Below the pieces are notes generated by a model, which had not been told where the DNA came from, did not search any database, and worked only from the letters and a program-made list of their open reading frames with translations. This document shows positions 41,096-51,668 of a stretch of DNA of 64,000 nt, piece after piece (position 1 is the stretch's first letter; each line of letters begins with the position of its first letter). The translations under genes and the position numbers were made by a program. This DNA is from CAXXOK01 sp963675925 (lineage in GTDB: Bacteria; Bacillota; Clostridia; Christensenellales; Aristaeellaceae): contig CAXXIB010000006.1 of assembly GCA_963675925.2 (NCBI GenBank), positions 124,001 to 188,000 of the forward strand. Reading direction: 5' to 3'.

Positions 41096-41569
41096 ATGTC
41101 AATCGGTCAAATTCTGGCTCTTCTCGGCGCAGCAATTGCTGTCATCGGTGCAGGTATGGGTTCCAGCAAAGGCGTGGGTATCGCCGGCGAAACATCCGCG
41201 GGAGTCTCCACGGAAAACCCCGAAGTGAACTCCAAGCTTCTCGTGCTCCAGCTGCTGCCGGCCACGCAGGGTATCTACGGATTCCTGATCGCCGTTATCG
41301 TGCTGATCAACACCAACGTACTGGGCGGCACCATGGCCGCTGTGGGCCTGTATCAGGGTCTGGGCATCCTGATGGGCTGTCTGCCGATCGGGTTTGTAGG
41401 CTATTTCTCCGGCGCAAAGCAGGGTAAAGTGGCCGCTTCTGCCATGATCATGACCGGGCAGCGTCCGGAAATGAGCGGTAAGGGCATCACGATGACCGTT
41501 ATGGTCGAAACCTATGCGGTTCTCGCGCTGCTGGTCAGCTTCCTGGTGGTCAACGCCATCCAACTGTAA
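41096..41569 (+). CDS. ntpK: V-type ATPase proteolipid subunit K, sodium-type signature
   Basis: The rotor-ring proteolipid, 157 residues in four membrane helices, a duplicated c-subunit. The ion-carrying Glu is Glu138 in VMVETYAVL in the fourth helix; the first hairpin has Gln58 instead. Residues matching the sodium ligands of Enterococcus hirae NtpK are present: Leu54, Thr57, Gln58, Tyr61 (LLPATQGIYGF), Gln109 (AKQGKVAAS) and Glu138. The ring therefore probably carries sodium rather than protons. Starts at ATG 41096 behind AGGAGG. Confidence 0.94.
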   Translation: MSIGQILALLGAAIAVIGAGMGSSKGVGIAGETSAGVSTENPEVNSKLLVLQLLPATQGIYGFLIAVIVLINTNVLGGTMAAVGLYQGLGILMGCLPIGFVGYFSGAKQGKVAASAMIMTGQRPEMSGKGITMTVMVETYAVLALLVSFLVVNAIQL

Positions 41570-41579
41570 GGAGTGTGCA

Positions 41580-42176
41580 ATGGACGCACAGGCGATTTTA
41601 ACAAAAATCGAACAGGACGCTAAGGATGCCGCGCAGAAGGTGCTGGCCGACGCCCAGGAAAAGGCGAAGACCATGACGCTGGAAGCGCAGCAGACCCGCG
41701 ATATGCTAAAGCAAACCATGCTGGCACACGCTGAGCAGGAAAGCCAGCAGTTGGAAGAGCGTATGCATCGTATGGCAGAACTTGATAACCGCAAAGCAAT
41801 GCTTGCGCTAAAGCGCTCAGTCATTGATGAAGCCTTTGCTCTTGCAAAGGACAAGCTTGAACAAACCAAGGCAGCGGAGCAGCGCGCTTTCTATCTACGC
41901 AAAATTGCAGAGTATGCCGCCGGCACGGAAACGCTGATTATCGGCGCAGACCATGCGGACTTTTTGGACGATGCCTTTGTGGCAGACGCCAATCAAGCGC
42001 TGAAAGCGGCGGGGAAACCCGCAGAGCTGACCCTGCAATCCGAGCGTGAAGCGGGGTACGCGGGCGTAATTCTGTCGCACAAAGGCGCGCAGGTACGCAT
42101 TAGCTTTACTGCCCTGTTGGACGAAGCGCGGGCCGAACTGGAACAGGCCGCTGCGCAGGTACTGTTTGATGAATGA
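41580..42176 (+). CDS. ntpE: V-type ATPase subunit E
   Basis: Peripheral stalk subunit, 198 residues. A long N-terminal helix rich in Ala, Gln and Glu (about 1-95) is followed by a globular C-terminal domain whose ILSHKGAQVRISFTALLDEARAEL is typical of subunit E. ATG 41580 follows AAGGAGTG; the frame extends upstream into ntpK but that stretch is not E-like. Pairs with the G/H-like subunit encoded first in the operon. Confidence 0.9.
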   Translation: MDAQAILTKIEQDAKDAAQKVLADAQEKAKTMTLEAQQTRDMLKQTMLAHAEQESQQLEERMHRMAELDNRKAMLALKRSVIDEAFALAKDKLEQTKAAEQRAFYLRKIAEYAAGTETLIIGADHADFLDDAFVADANQALKAAGKPAELTLQSEREAGYAGVILSHKGAQVRISFTALLDEARAELEQAAAQVLFDE

Positions 42177-42197
42177 TTCCAAAACGGAGGATGACGC

Positions 42198-43175
42198 ATG
42201 CCGCAGATGAGCATAGCCTATGCGTGCGGACGGGTCGGTGTACTTAGGCGGTCCGAGTTGCACACAGCGCAGATTGAGCGCTTATTTGCCGCACCGCAGC
42301 TTTCGGAAGCGCAGCGCGTATTGGCGGATATCGGGTTTGCCGGGGCAGAGCAGGCGGATTTTCAGTCTGTAGCCGACAACCATGTCCGCAAAGCCTGCGA
42401 ACTGATTAAAGCTGTCACAACCGATACGAAAATGACGGACTGCTTTTTCCTGCGCTATGATGTGCATAACCTGAAAGTGCTGATTAAGTCCCGCCATCTG
42501 GCGCACGCGCCGGAATTTTTGTCGCCCAACGGCAGTCTGGATGTGGATATGATAAAGCACTGCGTAGCTGACCGCAGCTATGCCTTGCTTCCCACGGAGC
42601 TTGCCGAAGGGCTGAAAAAGCTGGAAAAGCGCATTGCAGTAGAGTTTGACCCCCTGCTAGTAGATGTCATGCTCGACCAGGCCATGTACCGCCAGATTTT
42701 CAAGAACCTTGAGGGCAAGGAAAGCTCGCTGGCGTACCGCTATTTTCAGGGGAAAGCTGATTTGCTCAACCTGACGATGCTGCTGCGTGTACGCGCCATG
42801 AAGGAAGATGCCGCGTATTTTGAAGCACTGGTACTGCCCGGCGGCAAAATTGCGATTCGCAGCTTTGTAAACGGCTTTGCCGATAACGAGCGGCTGGTGC
42901 GGCTGGTGGGCGTGTATGGTATGGCGGTCAAGCAGGCGGCGCAGGCCGCGGTAATGGATGCTAAAAAGCTGCCGTATTTTGAAAAGGTAGCCGATGACGC
43001 ACTGTTTGCGATGTTCAAGCCCTATCGTTATGATACGGAGTGCATTGAAGTGCTGCTTGCGTATCTGCTGCAGCGGCAGCGGGAAGCCGCCAACGTTCGG
43101 CTGATTTTAACGGGCAAGAAAAACAGCTTCCCCGATGAAGCCGTACAGGAAAGGGTGCGTGAGTTGAATGGCTGA
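42198..43175 (+). CDS. ntpC: V-type ATPase subunit C (d subunit)
   Basis: The socket that joins the central rotor shaft to the proteolipid ring, 325 residues and mostly helical. RYDVHNLKVLIKSRH and the closing EVLLAYLLQRQREAANVRLILTGK are conserved in the family. The start ATG 42198 has ACGGAGG upstream. Its last eight bases overlap the start of subunit F. Confidence 0.92.
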   Translation: MPQMSIAYACGRVGVLRRSELHTAQIERLFAAPQLSEAQRVLADIGFAGAEQADFQSVADNHVRKACELIKAVTTDTKMTDCFFLRYDVHNLKVLIKSRHLAHAPEFLSPNGSLDVDMIKHCVADRSYALLPTELAEGLKKLEKRIAVEFDPLLVDVMLDQAMYRQIFKNLEGKESSLAYRYFQGKADLLNLTMLLRVRAMKEDAAYFEALVLPGGKIAIRSFVNGFADNERLVRLVGVYGMAVKQAAQAAVMDAKKLPYFEKVADDALFAMFKPYRYDTECIEVLLAYLLQRQREAANVRLILTGKKNSFPDEAVQERVRELNG

Positions 43176-43509
43176 TATCCGAATGGGAGCCGTCGGCGAG
43201 CGCGACGCCGTTCTCTGCTTTAAAGCGCTGGGAATGACCGTAATCCCCACCGAGACACCGGAGGAGACGGCCAAAGCGTTGTTTTCTCTCACCAAACGCG
43301 GCGTGCGCTTGATTTTTATCACCGAAAGCACTGCCGCCAACGCAACCGAAGCGCTCATGCGTTATCAAACCGATCCGCAGGTTGCTATCATCCCCATTCC
43401 GGGGAGTACAGGGTCCAGCGGATATGCAATGTCGCGCATTAAGGCAAACGTTGAAAAAGCCATCGGCGCGGACATTTTATTCGGAAATAACACTACGGAG
43501 GACGTGTAG
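43168..43509 (+). CDS. V-type ATPase subunit F
   Basis: Small Rossmann-like subunit of the central rotor shaft, 113 residues (called NtpG in Enterococcus). GAVGERDAVLCFKALGM at the start and VAIIPIPGSTGSSGYAMSRIKANVEKAIG near the end fit the family. It binds subunit D and can regulate ATP hydrolysis. Subunit A starts two bases after its stop. Confidence 0.93.
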   Translation: MADIRMGAVGERDAVLCFKALGMTVIPTETPEETAKALFSLTKRGVRLIFITESTAANATEALMRYQTDPQVAIIPIPGSTGSSGYAMSRIKANVEKAIGADILFGNNTTEDV

Positions 43510-43511
43510 AC

Positions 43512-45278
<1,767 letters not shown>

Positions 45279-45281
45279 ACG

Positions 45282-46697
45282 ATGTTGAAAGAGTACCGTA
45301 CCATAAGAGAAGTCGTCGGCCCCCTGATGCTTGTGGATCAGGTGGAAGGCGTCACCTATAACGAACTGGTGGAAATCAAACAAGCCAATGGCGAGCTGCG
45401 GCGCGGCAAAGTGCTTGAAATTAACGGCGACAAAGCCATGGTGCAGCTGTTTGAAAGCTCCAATGGCTTGCAGATTGAAACGGCGTCAGCGCGTTTCCTG
45501 GGCCACTCCATTGAACTGGGTGTCAGCATGGATATGCTGGGCCGCGTGTTCGACGGCATGGGCAATCCCCGCGATAACGGACCCCAGCTGATTCCCGACA
45601 AGCGCATGGATATCAACGGCGAGCCGCTAAACCCTGCGGCGCGCGACTATCCTAATGAATTCATCCAAACCGGCGTTAGCGCGATTGACGGCCTGAATAC
45701 GCTGGTTCGCGGCCAGAAACTGCCTGTATTCTCCGGCAGTGGTTTGCCGCATGCCCAGCTTGCTACGCAAATCGCCCGCCAGGCGAAGGTGCTTGGCGCC
45801 CATGAGAAATTCGCCGTGGTGTTTGGCGCGATTGGTATCACGTTTGAAGAAGCGGAATACTTTATCAGCGACTTCCGCCGTACCGGTGCAATTGAACGCG
45901 CTGTGCTGTTCATGAACCTGGCCAACGACCCCGCTATCGAGCGTATCGCCACCCCGCGTATGGCGCTGACCGCCGCGGAATATCTGGCCTATGAAAAAGA
46001 CATGCACGTGCTGGTTATCCTGACCGATATCACCAACTACGCCGAAGCATTGCGCGAGGTATCGGCCGCCCGCAAGGAAGTGCCCGGTCGCCGTGGCTAT
46101 CCCGGCTACCTGTATACCGACCTTGCCAGTATGTACGAACGGGCCGGTCGTGTCATCGGCAAAAAGGGTTCCATCACCCAGATTCCGATCCTGACCATGC
46201 CTGAAGACGATAAAACACACCCGATTCCTGACTTGACCGGCTATATCACCGAAGGGCAGATTATTCTAAGCCGCGAGCTGCACCGCAAGGGCATTTCGCC
46301 GCCCATTGATGTGCTGCCTTCCCTCAGCCGCCTCAAGGACAAGGGTATCGGTAAAGGCAAAACCCGCGAAGACCACGCCGCGACCATGAACCAGCTGTTT
46401 GCCGCCTATTCCCGTGGTAAAGATGCCAAGGAACTCGCGGTCATTCTGGGCGACGCGGCACTGACCGATGTCGATAAGAAATACGCAGCCTTTGCAGATG
46501 AGTTTGAGAAAAAGTATGTCTCGCAGGGCTATCAAACCAACCGTACCATCGAAGAAACGCTGAACCTCGGCTGGGGGCTGCTATCCATGCTGCCGCGTAA
46601 CGAGCTCAAGCGTATCCGCGATGATATGCTGGACAAATACCTGCATGATAACACGATTGAGGAAACCCGCGATGTAGTCGAGGAGGAGCATAGCTGA
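45282..46697 (+). CDS. ntpB: V-type ATPase regulatory subunit B
   Basis: Non-catalytic subunit of the head, 471 residues. It lacks a Walker A loop (the equivalent region reads PVFSGSGLPHAQLA), as usual for subunit B, and has SAARKEVPGRRGYPGYLYTDLA. Conserved Arg residues here complete the nucleotide site of subunit A. The start follows subunit A by three bases and the stop shares bases with the ntpD start (TGATG). Confidence 0.97.
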   Translation: MLKEYRTIREVVGPLMLVDQVEGVTYNELVEIKQANGELRRGKVLEINGDKAMVQLFESSNGLQIETASARFLGHSIELGVSMDMLGRVFDGMGNPRDNGPQLIPDKRMDINGEPLNPAARDYPNEFIQTGVSAIDGLNTLVRGQKLPVFSGSGLPHAQLATQIARQAKVLGAHEKFAVVFGAIGITFEEAEYFISDFRRTGAIERAVLFMNLANDPAIERIATPRMALTAAEYLAYEKDMHVLVILTDITNYAEALREVSAARKEVPGRRGYPGYLYTDLASMYERAGRVIGKKGSITQIPILTMPEDDKTHPIPDLTGYITEGQIILSRELHRKGISPPIDVLPSLSRLKDKGIGKGKTREDHAATMNQLFAAYSRGKDAKELAVILGDAALTDVDKKYAAFADEFEKKYVSQGYQTNRTIEETLNLGWGLLSMLPRNELKRIRDDMLDKYLHDNTIEETRDVVEEEHS

Positions 46698-47338
46698 TGG
46701 CAGCAGCGCTGCGCGTAAATCCCACGCGCATGGAGTTAACGCGTGTTAAACGCCGTCTGGTTACCGCAAAACGCGGGCACAAGCTGCTCAAGGACAAGCG
46801 GGATGAGATGGTACGTCAGTTTATCGCGCTTATCCGTGAAAACCACCGCTTGCGTAAAGAAGTGGAAGCCGAGCTTGGTTTTGCCTTGTCCGGTTTTGCC
46901 ATGGCGCGCGCCGTGGTGGAACCCGCGTTTATGGAAGAAGCGCTTTTAAGCCCCGCCCGCAGTATAGCTGTGGATATGGGCGTAAAAAGTATTTTAAGCG
47001 TTCATGTTCCGACGCTGGCCACCAAGGAAGAGGAGTCCAAAACCACGTTGAGTTATGGGCTGGCCGAAACCACGGCACAGCTCGATGGCGCTATTGAAGG
47101 TCTTGCCGATCTGCTGCCCAAGCTCATCAAGCTGGCGGAAGTGGAAAAGACTTGCGATCTGCTGGCGGACGAGATTGAAAAAACCCGCCGCAGGGTAAAC
47201 GCGCTGGAATATGTTATGATACCGCAGTTTCAGGAGACCATTCGTTTTATCACCATGAAGCTGGATGAAAACGAACGCGGCAACCTGACCCGCCTGATGA
47301 AAGTAAAAGACATGATTCAGCAGCGGGAAACTGTGTAA
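46697..47338 (+). CDS. ntpD: V-type ATPase subunit D
   Basis: Central shaft of the rotor, 213 residues, a long antiparallel coiled coil. NPTRMELTRVKRRLVTAKRGHKLLKDKRDEM-type N-terminus and the RRVNALEYVMIPQFQETIRFI C-terminus are diagnostic. It is the last ATPase gene; a strong terminator begins eight bases after its stop. Confidence 0.95.
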   Translation: MAAALRVNPTRMELTRVKRRLVTAKRGHKLLKDKRDEMVRQFIALIRENHRLRKEVEAELGFALSGFAMARAVVEPAFMEEALLSPARSIAVDMGVKSILSVHVPTLATKEEESKTTLSYGLAETTAQLDGAIEGLADLLPKLIKLAEVEKTCDLLADEIEKTRRRVNALEYVMIPQFQETIRFITMKLDENERGNLTRLMKVKDMIQQRETV

Positions 47339-47345
47339 AAGGACA

Positions 47346-47377
47346 AAAAGCACCAATGAGTAACATTGGTGCTTTTT
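47346..47377 (+). terminator. Terminator of the V-ATPase operon
   Basis: AAAAGCACCAATG (47346-47358) pairs with CATTGGTGCTTTT (47364-47376) over a five-base loop, ending in TTTTT. It stands just before the ribosome binding site of the AT-rich gene. Confidence 0.92.
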
Positions 47378-47395
47378 CTTGCTAGGAGGTATATT

Positions 47396-48253
47396 ATGCC
47401 AAGCTTTATGGAAAACTGGCTGACAAGAGAATATAATCTTGTTGACGAGATAAATTCACTAAATGAGCTGATGTTTGGAAAAATGAGAGGAGAATACAGC
47501 ACAACATTCAGCGATATCGTTGATTTTGAATATCTTGATTGGAACTGTAGAAACAATACAATATCAAGAGAAGATTTCGAAAGAAAATCTGGCATTGAAG
47601 AAGCATTACATAAAATGAATAGATTCACTAAAGATAATGTTGATATGAAATTCGTCGCATTTTATCTTGAGTATGCCCTTAATCTTGCTAGCTTTGTCTA
47701 TGGAAGGGCGTCAGATTACTCAAATGAAACATTTAATGAGATGAGAGCTCAAGCGATTATGGATAATGTTAAATCAGTTGTAGAGAAATGTGGTTTGAAA
47801 ATAGCCCAACATTCAAAAGGAGTCCATATTATTGTTATTAAGGATGCAGTAGCCGATTTAGCTAGTGATATTGTTGGCGATAGCTATAACCTCGGCCAAG
47901 ATATATTCTTATATCGACACAATTCATTAGAAGCAAATCTTGTTAATAAAGCCGATATACTTGTTCGGATGGCAAAATACCTTGAGAAAGAAATAAAACC
48001 GAATATTAGTGATAAGGCCAATTTACGACAACTATATAACAATGTTGGATTTCTTTCTAATGCACTGGATTTGCGGCATCCTCCAAATGAGAAAGAAGAA
48101 CCAGTTATTAAACAATTAGTTCAGCAAGGCAAACTAGAACAATGGTATGATGACTTATACAGGCAAATGGTTTCTTTGATCGTACTATTTGATTGTGCCC
48201 AGAAACAACAGGACATTGATGAATTAAAGGAGCAAATTAATCCGAAGAATTGA
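47396..48253 (+). CDS. AT-rich orphan protein, function unknown
   Basis: I do not recognise this 285-residue protein. It is hydrophilic and probably helical, with no signal or membrane segment. The middle (about 125-190) has a strand-helix pattern (IAQHSKGVHIIVIKD) and the last 60 residues form a Gln/Leu helix. Base use differs sharply from its neighbours: two 60-base lines counted (47401-, 47881-) have 20 G/C each, against 35 in the line at 46681. It has AGGAGGT and ATG 47396, but no promoter beyond the preceding terminator. It looks recently acquired. A defence role is possible for such cargo but no motif supports it. Confidence 0.75.
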   Translation: MPSFMENWLTREYNLVDEINSLNELMFGKMRGEYSTTFSDIVDFEYLDWNCRNNTISREDFERKSGIEEALHKMNRFTKDNVDMKFVAFYLEYALNLASFVYGRASDYSNETFNEMRAQAIMDNVKSVVEKCGLKIAQHSKGVHIIVIKDAVADLASDIVGDSYNLGQDIFLYRHNSLEANLVNKADILVRMAKYLEKEIKPNISDKANLRQLYNNVGFLSNALDLRHPPNEKEEPVIKQLVQQGKLEQWYDDLYRQMVSLIVLFDCAQKQQDIDELKEQINPKN

Positions 48254-48313
48254 TATATTGTTTAGGTGATCCAGGAACGGGAGCAATAATGCGGCTTTCA
48301 GGCGTAAAACAGA

Positions 48314-48342
48314 GGAAGTGGAGCAAATCCACTTCCTTTTTT
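48314..48342 (+). terminator. Terminator of the AT-rich orphan gene
   Basis: GGAAGTGGA (48314-48322) pairs with TCCACTTCC (48328-48336), loop GCAAA, followed by six T residues. Confidence 0.9.
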
Positions 48343-48392
48343 ATTGGTTTATGGTATTCTGTACCCAGATGTAAAATTTCGGAGGTGTTTGT

Positions 48393-49121
48393 ATGATACG
48401 CTTGGAGAATGTCTCTAAATCTTATGGCGGCGGCAAAGTGAAAGCTGTTGACGATCTAAGCATGACCGTGGAAAGCGGAAGAGTATTTGGGTTTTTGGGG
48501 CCGAACGGCGCCGGGAAAACCACGACCATTAAAATGATGACGGGTATACTCAATGCCGATACAGGCAGCCTGTGGCTGGAAGATGTCAACTTGGCAAATA
48601 ATCCCATGGAAGCCAAGCATATGTTTGGGTTTGTGCCTGACAGCTTTGAGATGTATGATCGCCTTACCGGCATGGAGTACTTAAACTTCCTGGCGGATGT
48701 GTATGGTGTAGGGCAGAACGAGCGCAAAGCGCATATCGACAGAATGCTGCCGCTGTACGCACTGGAGAATGAAATTCACCAGCAAATCCGTAGCTTTTCT
48801 CACGGCATGAAACAGAAACTGCAGGTGATCGGCTCTTTAATTCATCAGCCGCGCATCTGGATTTTGGATGAGCCGATGACGGGGCTGGACCCTGCCAGCA
48901 TGCATGTGCTCAAGCAGGAAATGCAAACCCTTTGCGATGAGGGAAGAACCGTGTTTTTCTCCACCCATGTGTTGGACGTGGCCGAGCGGCTGTGTGACGA
49001 AATCGGTATTATCCGCAGTGGCAAGCTGATTGCACAGGGCTCGACCGAATCCCTGCTCAAGAGCGACCAGAAAAAAACGCTGGAGGACTTGTTCCTGGAC
49101 CTGACTTCGAAGGAGGCGTAA
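48393..49121 (+). CDS. ABC transporter ATP-binding protein
   Basis: ATPase subunit of an ABC exporter, 242 residues. Walker A GPNGAGKTT, signature FSHGMKQKLQVIG, Walker B IWILDEPMTGLDP and switch His in FFSTHVLD. The SHGMKQKL-type signature is common in export systems of the BcrA/DrrA/YtrE kind. GGAGGTG precedes ATG 48393. The permease gene starts three bases after its stop. The exported substrate is unknown. Confidence 0.92.
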   Translation: MIRLENVSKSYGGGKVKAVDDLSMTVESGRVFGFLGPNGAGKTTTIKMMTGILNADTGSLWLEDVNLANNPMEAKHMFGFVPDSFEMYDRLTGMEYLNFLADVYGVGQNERKAHIDRMLPLYALENEIHQQIRSFSHGMKQKLQVIGSLIHQPRIWILDEPMTGLDPASMHVLKQEMQTLCDEGRTVFFSTHVLDVAERLCDEIGIIRSGKLIAQGSTESLLKSDQKKTLEDLFLDLTSKEA

Positions 49122-49124
49122 CGC

Positions 49125-50801
49125 ATGTTTCCCTATGCGAAATTACTGCTCAAACTGCGCCTCAAGTCCTGGAATCCTGTAACCTATTTCAGCCTTGACC
49201 GCAGCAAGCGCAAATCTGCCGCCACAGCAATTGGCGTTTTGCTGGGTGTTGCTGCGCTGGCTTTTTACCTGATCCTGTTTGAAATGATGCTGTTTGATGC
49301 CTTTGTGCAGATGAACGAGCCAACCACCATGCTGGCCGTTGTGGTGGCACTTGGTACCCTGATGATGCTGGTGACCAGCTTCTTCTATGTGCTGACGGAG
49401 TTGTTCTTTGCCAAGGATGTGCTGTTTGTGTCCTCGCTGCCCATTCCGTCGCGCCAGTTGCTGTGGGCGAAAATGATGCGAATCTGGCTTGGTGAAGCAC
49501 TGATTGCACTGGTGATATGCATGCCGGCGGTAGTACTGTATGGCATTCACACAGGTGCGGGGATACTCTACTATCTCATGGGTATTGTGCTGTCGCTGTT
49601 TATGCCGCTGCTGCCCATTGCGGTCATAACGCTGTTATCCTTTGCGATCATTCGTATCTCCGGGTTATGGAAACACCGCGAAAAGCTGACGATAGTCGTC
49701 AGCATCTTGTTCATGACGGGGATTATCTGGTTCCAAATGCAGTGGACCACCAACATGGGCAACGATACCTCTCTCAACGGTGCGGTATACCAGCTGGTAC
49801 AAAGTCAGCAGTCCACGCTGAATATGTTTACCAGGTTGTATCCACCGGCGGGCTGGTTTGCTACGGCGCTTTCGGCGCAGGGTGTGGAAGCCATACTACC
49901 TTGGCTCGGGTTTGCAGCAATCAACCTGGCGGCGGCAGTTTTGGTGGCCGTTGCCCTTGGCGGCCGCTATCAACAGCTTGCCATACGGCAGAATGAAACC
50001 CGTGTACGCGTCAATGCGTCTACCAAGCGCAGGGCAGGAGCCCTAAAAGAGCGTACGCCGCTGATGGCACTGTACCGGCGCGAAATCCGTGAAATCTTCT
50101 CGTCTCCGCCTTACGCGCTGAATTGTTTGGCAGCAGCGATTGTGTTTCCAATGCTGTTTGTCGTAGCGTTTGTTGGAAAGTCGAGCAGTTTCAGCGCATT
50201 GGGTGAATTCATGCCCATGATCGACACCTTACCGACAGCGATTGTCGTGGCTGCCTTTACAGCCCTGTTTACCTTTGCCAGTGCTATGAACATGGCGGTG
50301 GGAACAGCGGTCTCCCGCGAGGGGATACGGCACGAGTTCTATCGTACCCTGCCTGTGCCACCCAGCCAACTTCTACTGTCAAAGCTGATGATGGGTCTGA
50401 CCATTGGGATGCTCAACAGCCTGCCGTCGATGATACTGATCTCGGTGCTGTTCCCGTCGCTTTTGCAGTATGCCGTGATAGGGTGGCTGCTATCGCTGTT
50501 GTTTACGACCTGCACCGCGATAATCGGCCTGTTGATGGATATCGGCCATCCGAAATTCAACTGGAAGAACGAAACCGAAGCCATCAAGCAAAATGGGATG
50601 GCGACGCTGTCGATGTTTGCTGGGATGGGCTTGATCGCAGCCAGCGGGTTTATAGTCTACTGGCTCGTGCAGCAAGGCGTGTCGGCAACGCTGGCCTTTG
50701 GCGCACTATGCACGCTTGCGGCAGCGGCGGATTTGCTGCTGTTGCGCCGGTTAGTAACGAAGTCCGCCATGAACTACATCCAAAAAGAAGTGAATCTGTA
50801 A
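49125..50801 (+). CDS. ABC exporter permease, about 12 membrane segments
   Basis: Partner membrane protein of the preceding ATPase, 558 residues with two sets of about six hydrophobic segments, a fused two-domain exporter permease (putative ABC exporter family). The half-way linker (about 300-320, TRVRVNASTKRRAGALKERTP) is basic and cytoplasmic. EGIRHEFYRTLPVPPSQLLLSKLMMG in the second half mirrors FVSSLPIPSRQLLWAKMMR in the first, indicating internal duplication. No substrate clue is visible. A strong terminator follows. Confidence 0.85.
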   Translation: MFPYAKLLLKLRLKSWNPVTYFSLDRSKRKSAATAIGVLLGVAALAFYLILFEMMLFDAFVQMNEPTTMLAVVVALGTLMMLVTSFFYVLTELFFAKDVLFVSSLPIPSRQLLWAKMMRIWLGEALIALVICMPAVVLYGIHTGAGILYYLMGIVLSLFMPLLPIAVITLLSFAIIRISGLWKHREKLTIVVSILFMTGIIWFQMQWTTNMGNDTSLNGAVYQLVQSQQSTLNMFTRLYPPAGWFATALSAQGVEAILPWLGFAAINLAAAVLVAVALGGRYQQLAIRQNETRVRVNASTKRRAGALKERTPLMALYRREIREIFSSPPYALNCLAAAIVFPMLFVVAFVGKSSSFSALGEFMPMIDTLPTAIVVAAFTALFTFASAMNMAVGTAVSREGIRHEFYRTLPVPPSQLLLSKLMMGLTIGMLNSLPSMILISVLFPSLLQYAVIGWLLSLLFTTCTAIIGLLMDIGHPKFNWKNETEAIKQNGMATLSMFAGMGLIAASGFIVYWLVQQGVSATLAFGALCTLAAAADLLLLRRLVTKSAMNYIQKEVNL

Positions 50802-50816
50802 CGATCGTATAGCAAA

Positions 50817-50854
50817 AACACCGACGCAGCTCAGATGCTGCGTCGGCGTTTTTT
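50817..50854 (+). terminator. Terminator of the ABC exporter operon
   Basis: CCGACGCAGC (50821-50830) pairs with GCTGCGTCGG (50837-50846) around TCAGAT, then CGTTTTTT. An A-run upstream makes it usable for the opposing trmO transcript as well. Confidence 0.92.
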
Positions 50855-50862
50855 GATTAGGA

Positions 50863-51549
50863 TTAAAGCTTTAAGACTTCAACCACAGTCAGCCGATTGT
50901 CATCTACCTGAAACCGGATGTCGAACCCGCCGTAGGAGAAACCATACACGCGGTTTGGGTCCTGTTGATAGGCAGGCCGTGGATCGCCGGTTAAAACAGC
51001 AATCAAGGTGGCCTGTTTTTCCTGCGGAATCATGGACAGCCATCTGGCGGGAAATTCCACGGTTAAGACAGCGTCCGGCGCATCGTGGGCAAAGCCGCCT
51101 TCTGCAAAGGGGATGCTGTCGGCATACGGCAGGTAGGGTTTGATGTCATAAATCGGGGTGCCGTCCATCAAATCGGCACCGATGACCGTCAATGTGGGGT
51201 CTGCTGGAGTGGTGAGGTTGATGGATTTCAGTTCCACGCACGATAAACCCAGCGGATTGGGGCGGAAGGGGGAGCGGGTGGCGAACACGCCCATTCTGGT
51301 GTTTCCGCCCAGCCTTGGCGGGCGTACCGTGGGGGACCAGTCCGCACGCATGTTTTTCGAAAACCCCCAGATCAGCCAAAGGTGGGAAATGCCATCCAGT
51401 CCGCGCAGTATGTCCGGGTTGCGGAAATCCGGCTCGAATTCGATGGTCGATTCCAGCGTGCAGATCATGCCGCTTTGGCGCGGCAGGCCGAACTTGGAGG
51501 GGAAATCATTGCGCAAACGGGCGACGACCTGTAAGCAAACAGTATCCAT
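50863..51549 (-). CDS. trmO: tRNA t6A37 N6-methyltransferase TrmO
   Basis: TrmO (TsaA) adds a methyl group to N6 of threonylcarbamoyladenosine 37 in certain tRNAs, using SAM with a beta-barrel fold. DFPSKFGLPRQSG near the start, FGLSHLWLIW-type segment (GISHLWLIWGFS) and TRSPFRPNPLGLS and DLMDGTPIYDIKPYLPYAD are all diagnostic. ATG 51549 gives 228 residues, with an AGGTG-containing site eight bases upstream; GTG 51558 is an alternative. MtaB, another t6A37 modifier, is encoded at 1.9 kb. Confidence 0.94.
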   Translation of the reverse strand: MDTVCLQVVARLRNDFPSKFGLPRQSGMICTLESTIEFEPDFRNPDILRGLDGISHLWLIWGFSKNMRADWSPTVRPPRLGGNTRMGVFATRSPFRPNPLGLSCVELKSINLTTPADPTLTVIGADLMDGTPIYDIKPYLPYADSIPFAEGGFAHDAPDAVLTVEFPARWLSMIPQEKQATLIAVLTGDPRPAYQQDPNRVYGFSYGGFDIRFQVDDNRLTVVEVLKL

Positions 51550-51575
51550 AGCATTCACACCTTTCCTATAGCCAC

Positions 51576-51605
51576 AGTATAGCGCGATAGTTTACACTCA
51601 CGCAA
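51576..51605 (-). promoter_or_regulatory. Promoter of trmO
   Basis: Minus strand: TTGCGT (51605-51600), 18 bases, TATACT (51581-51576), some 27 bases before the start. Confidence 0.6.
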
Positions 51606-51624
51606 TAGTATCGTGCCGAGTTTA

Positions 51625-51633
51625 TGGTATAAT
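51625..51633 (+). promoter_or_regulatory. Extended -10 promoter of the M50-scpAB operon
   Basis: TGGTATAAT at 51625-51633 matches TGnTATAAT with no clear -35, 36 bases before the protease start. Divergent from trmO. Confidence 0.6.
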
Positions 51634-51668
51634 AGGGGAAATCGAAAATTTCGGAAGGCGGGACACGC

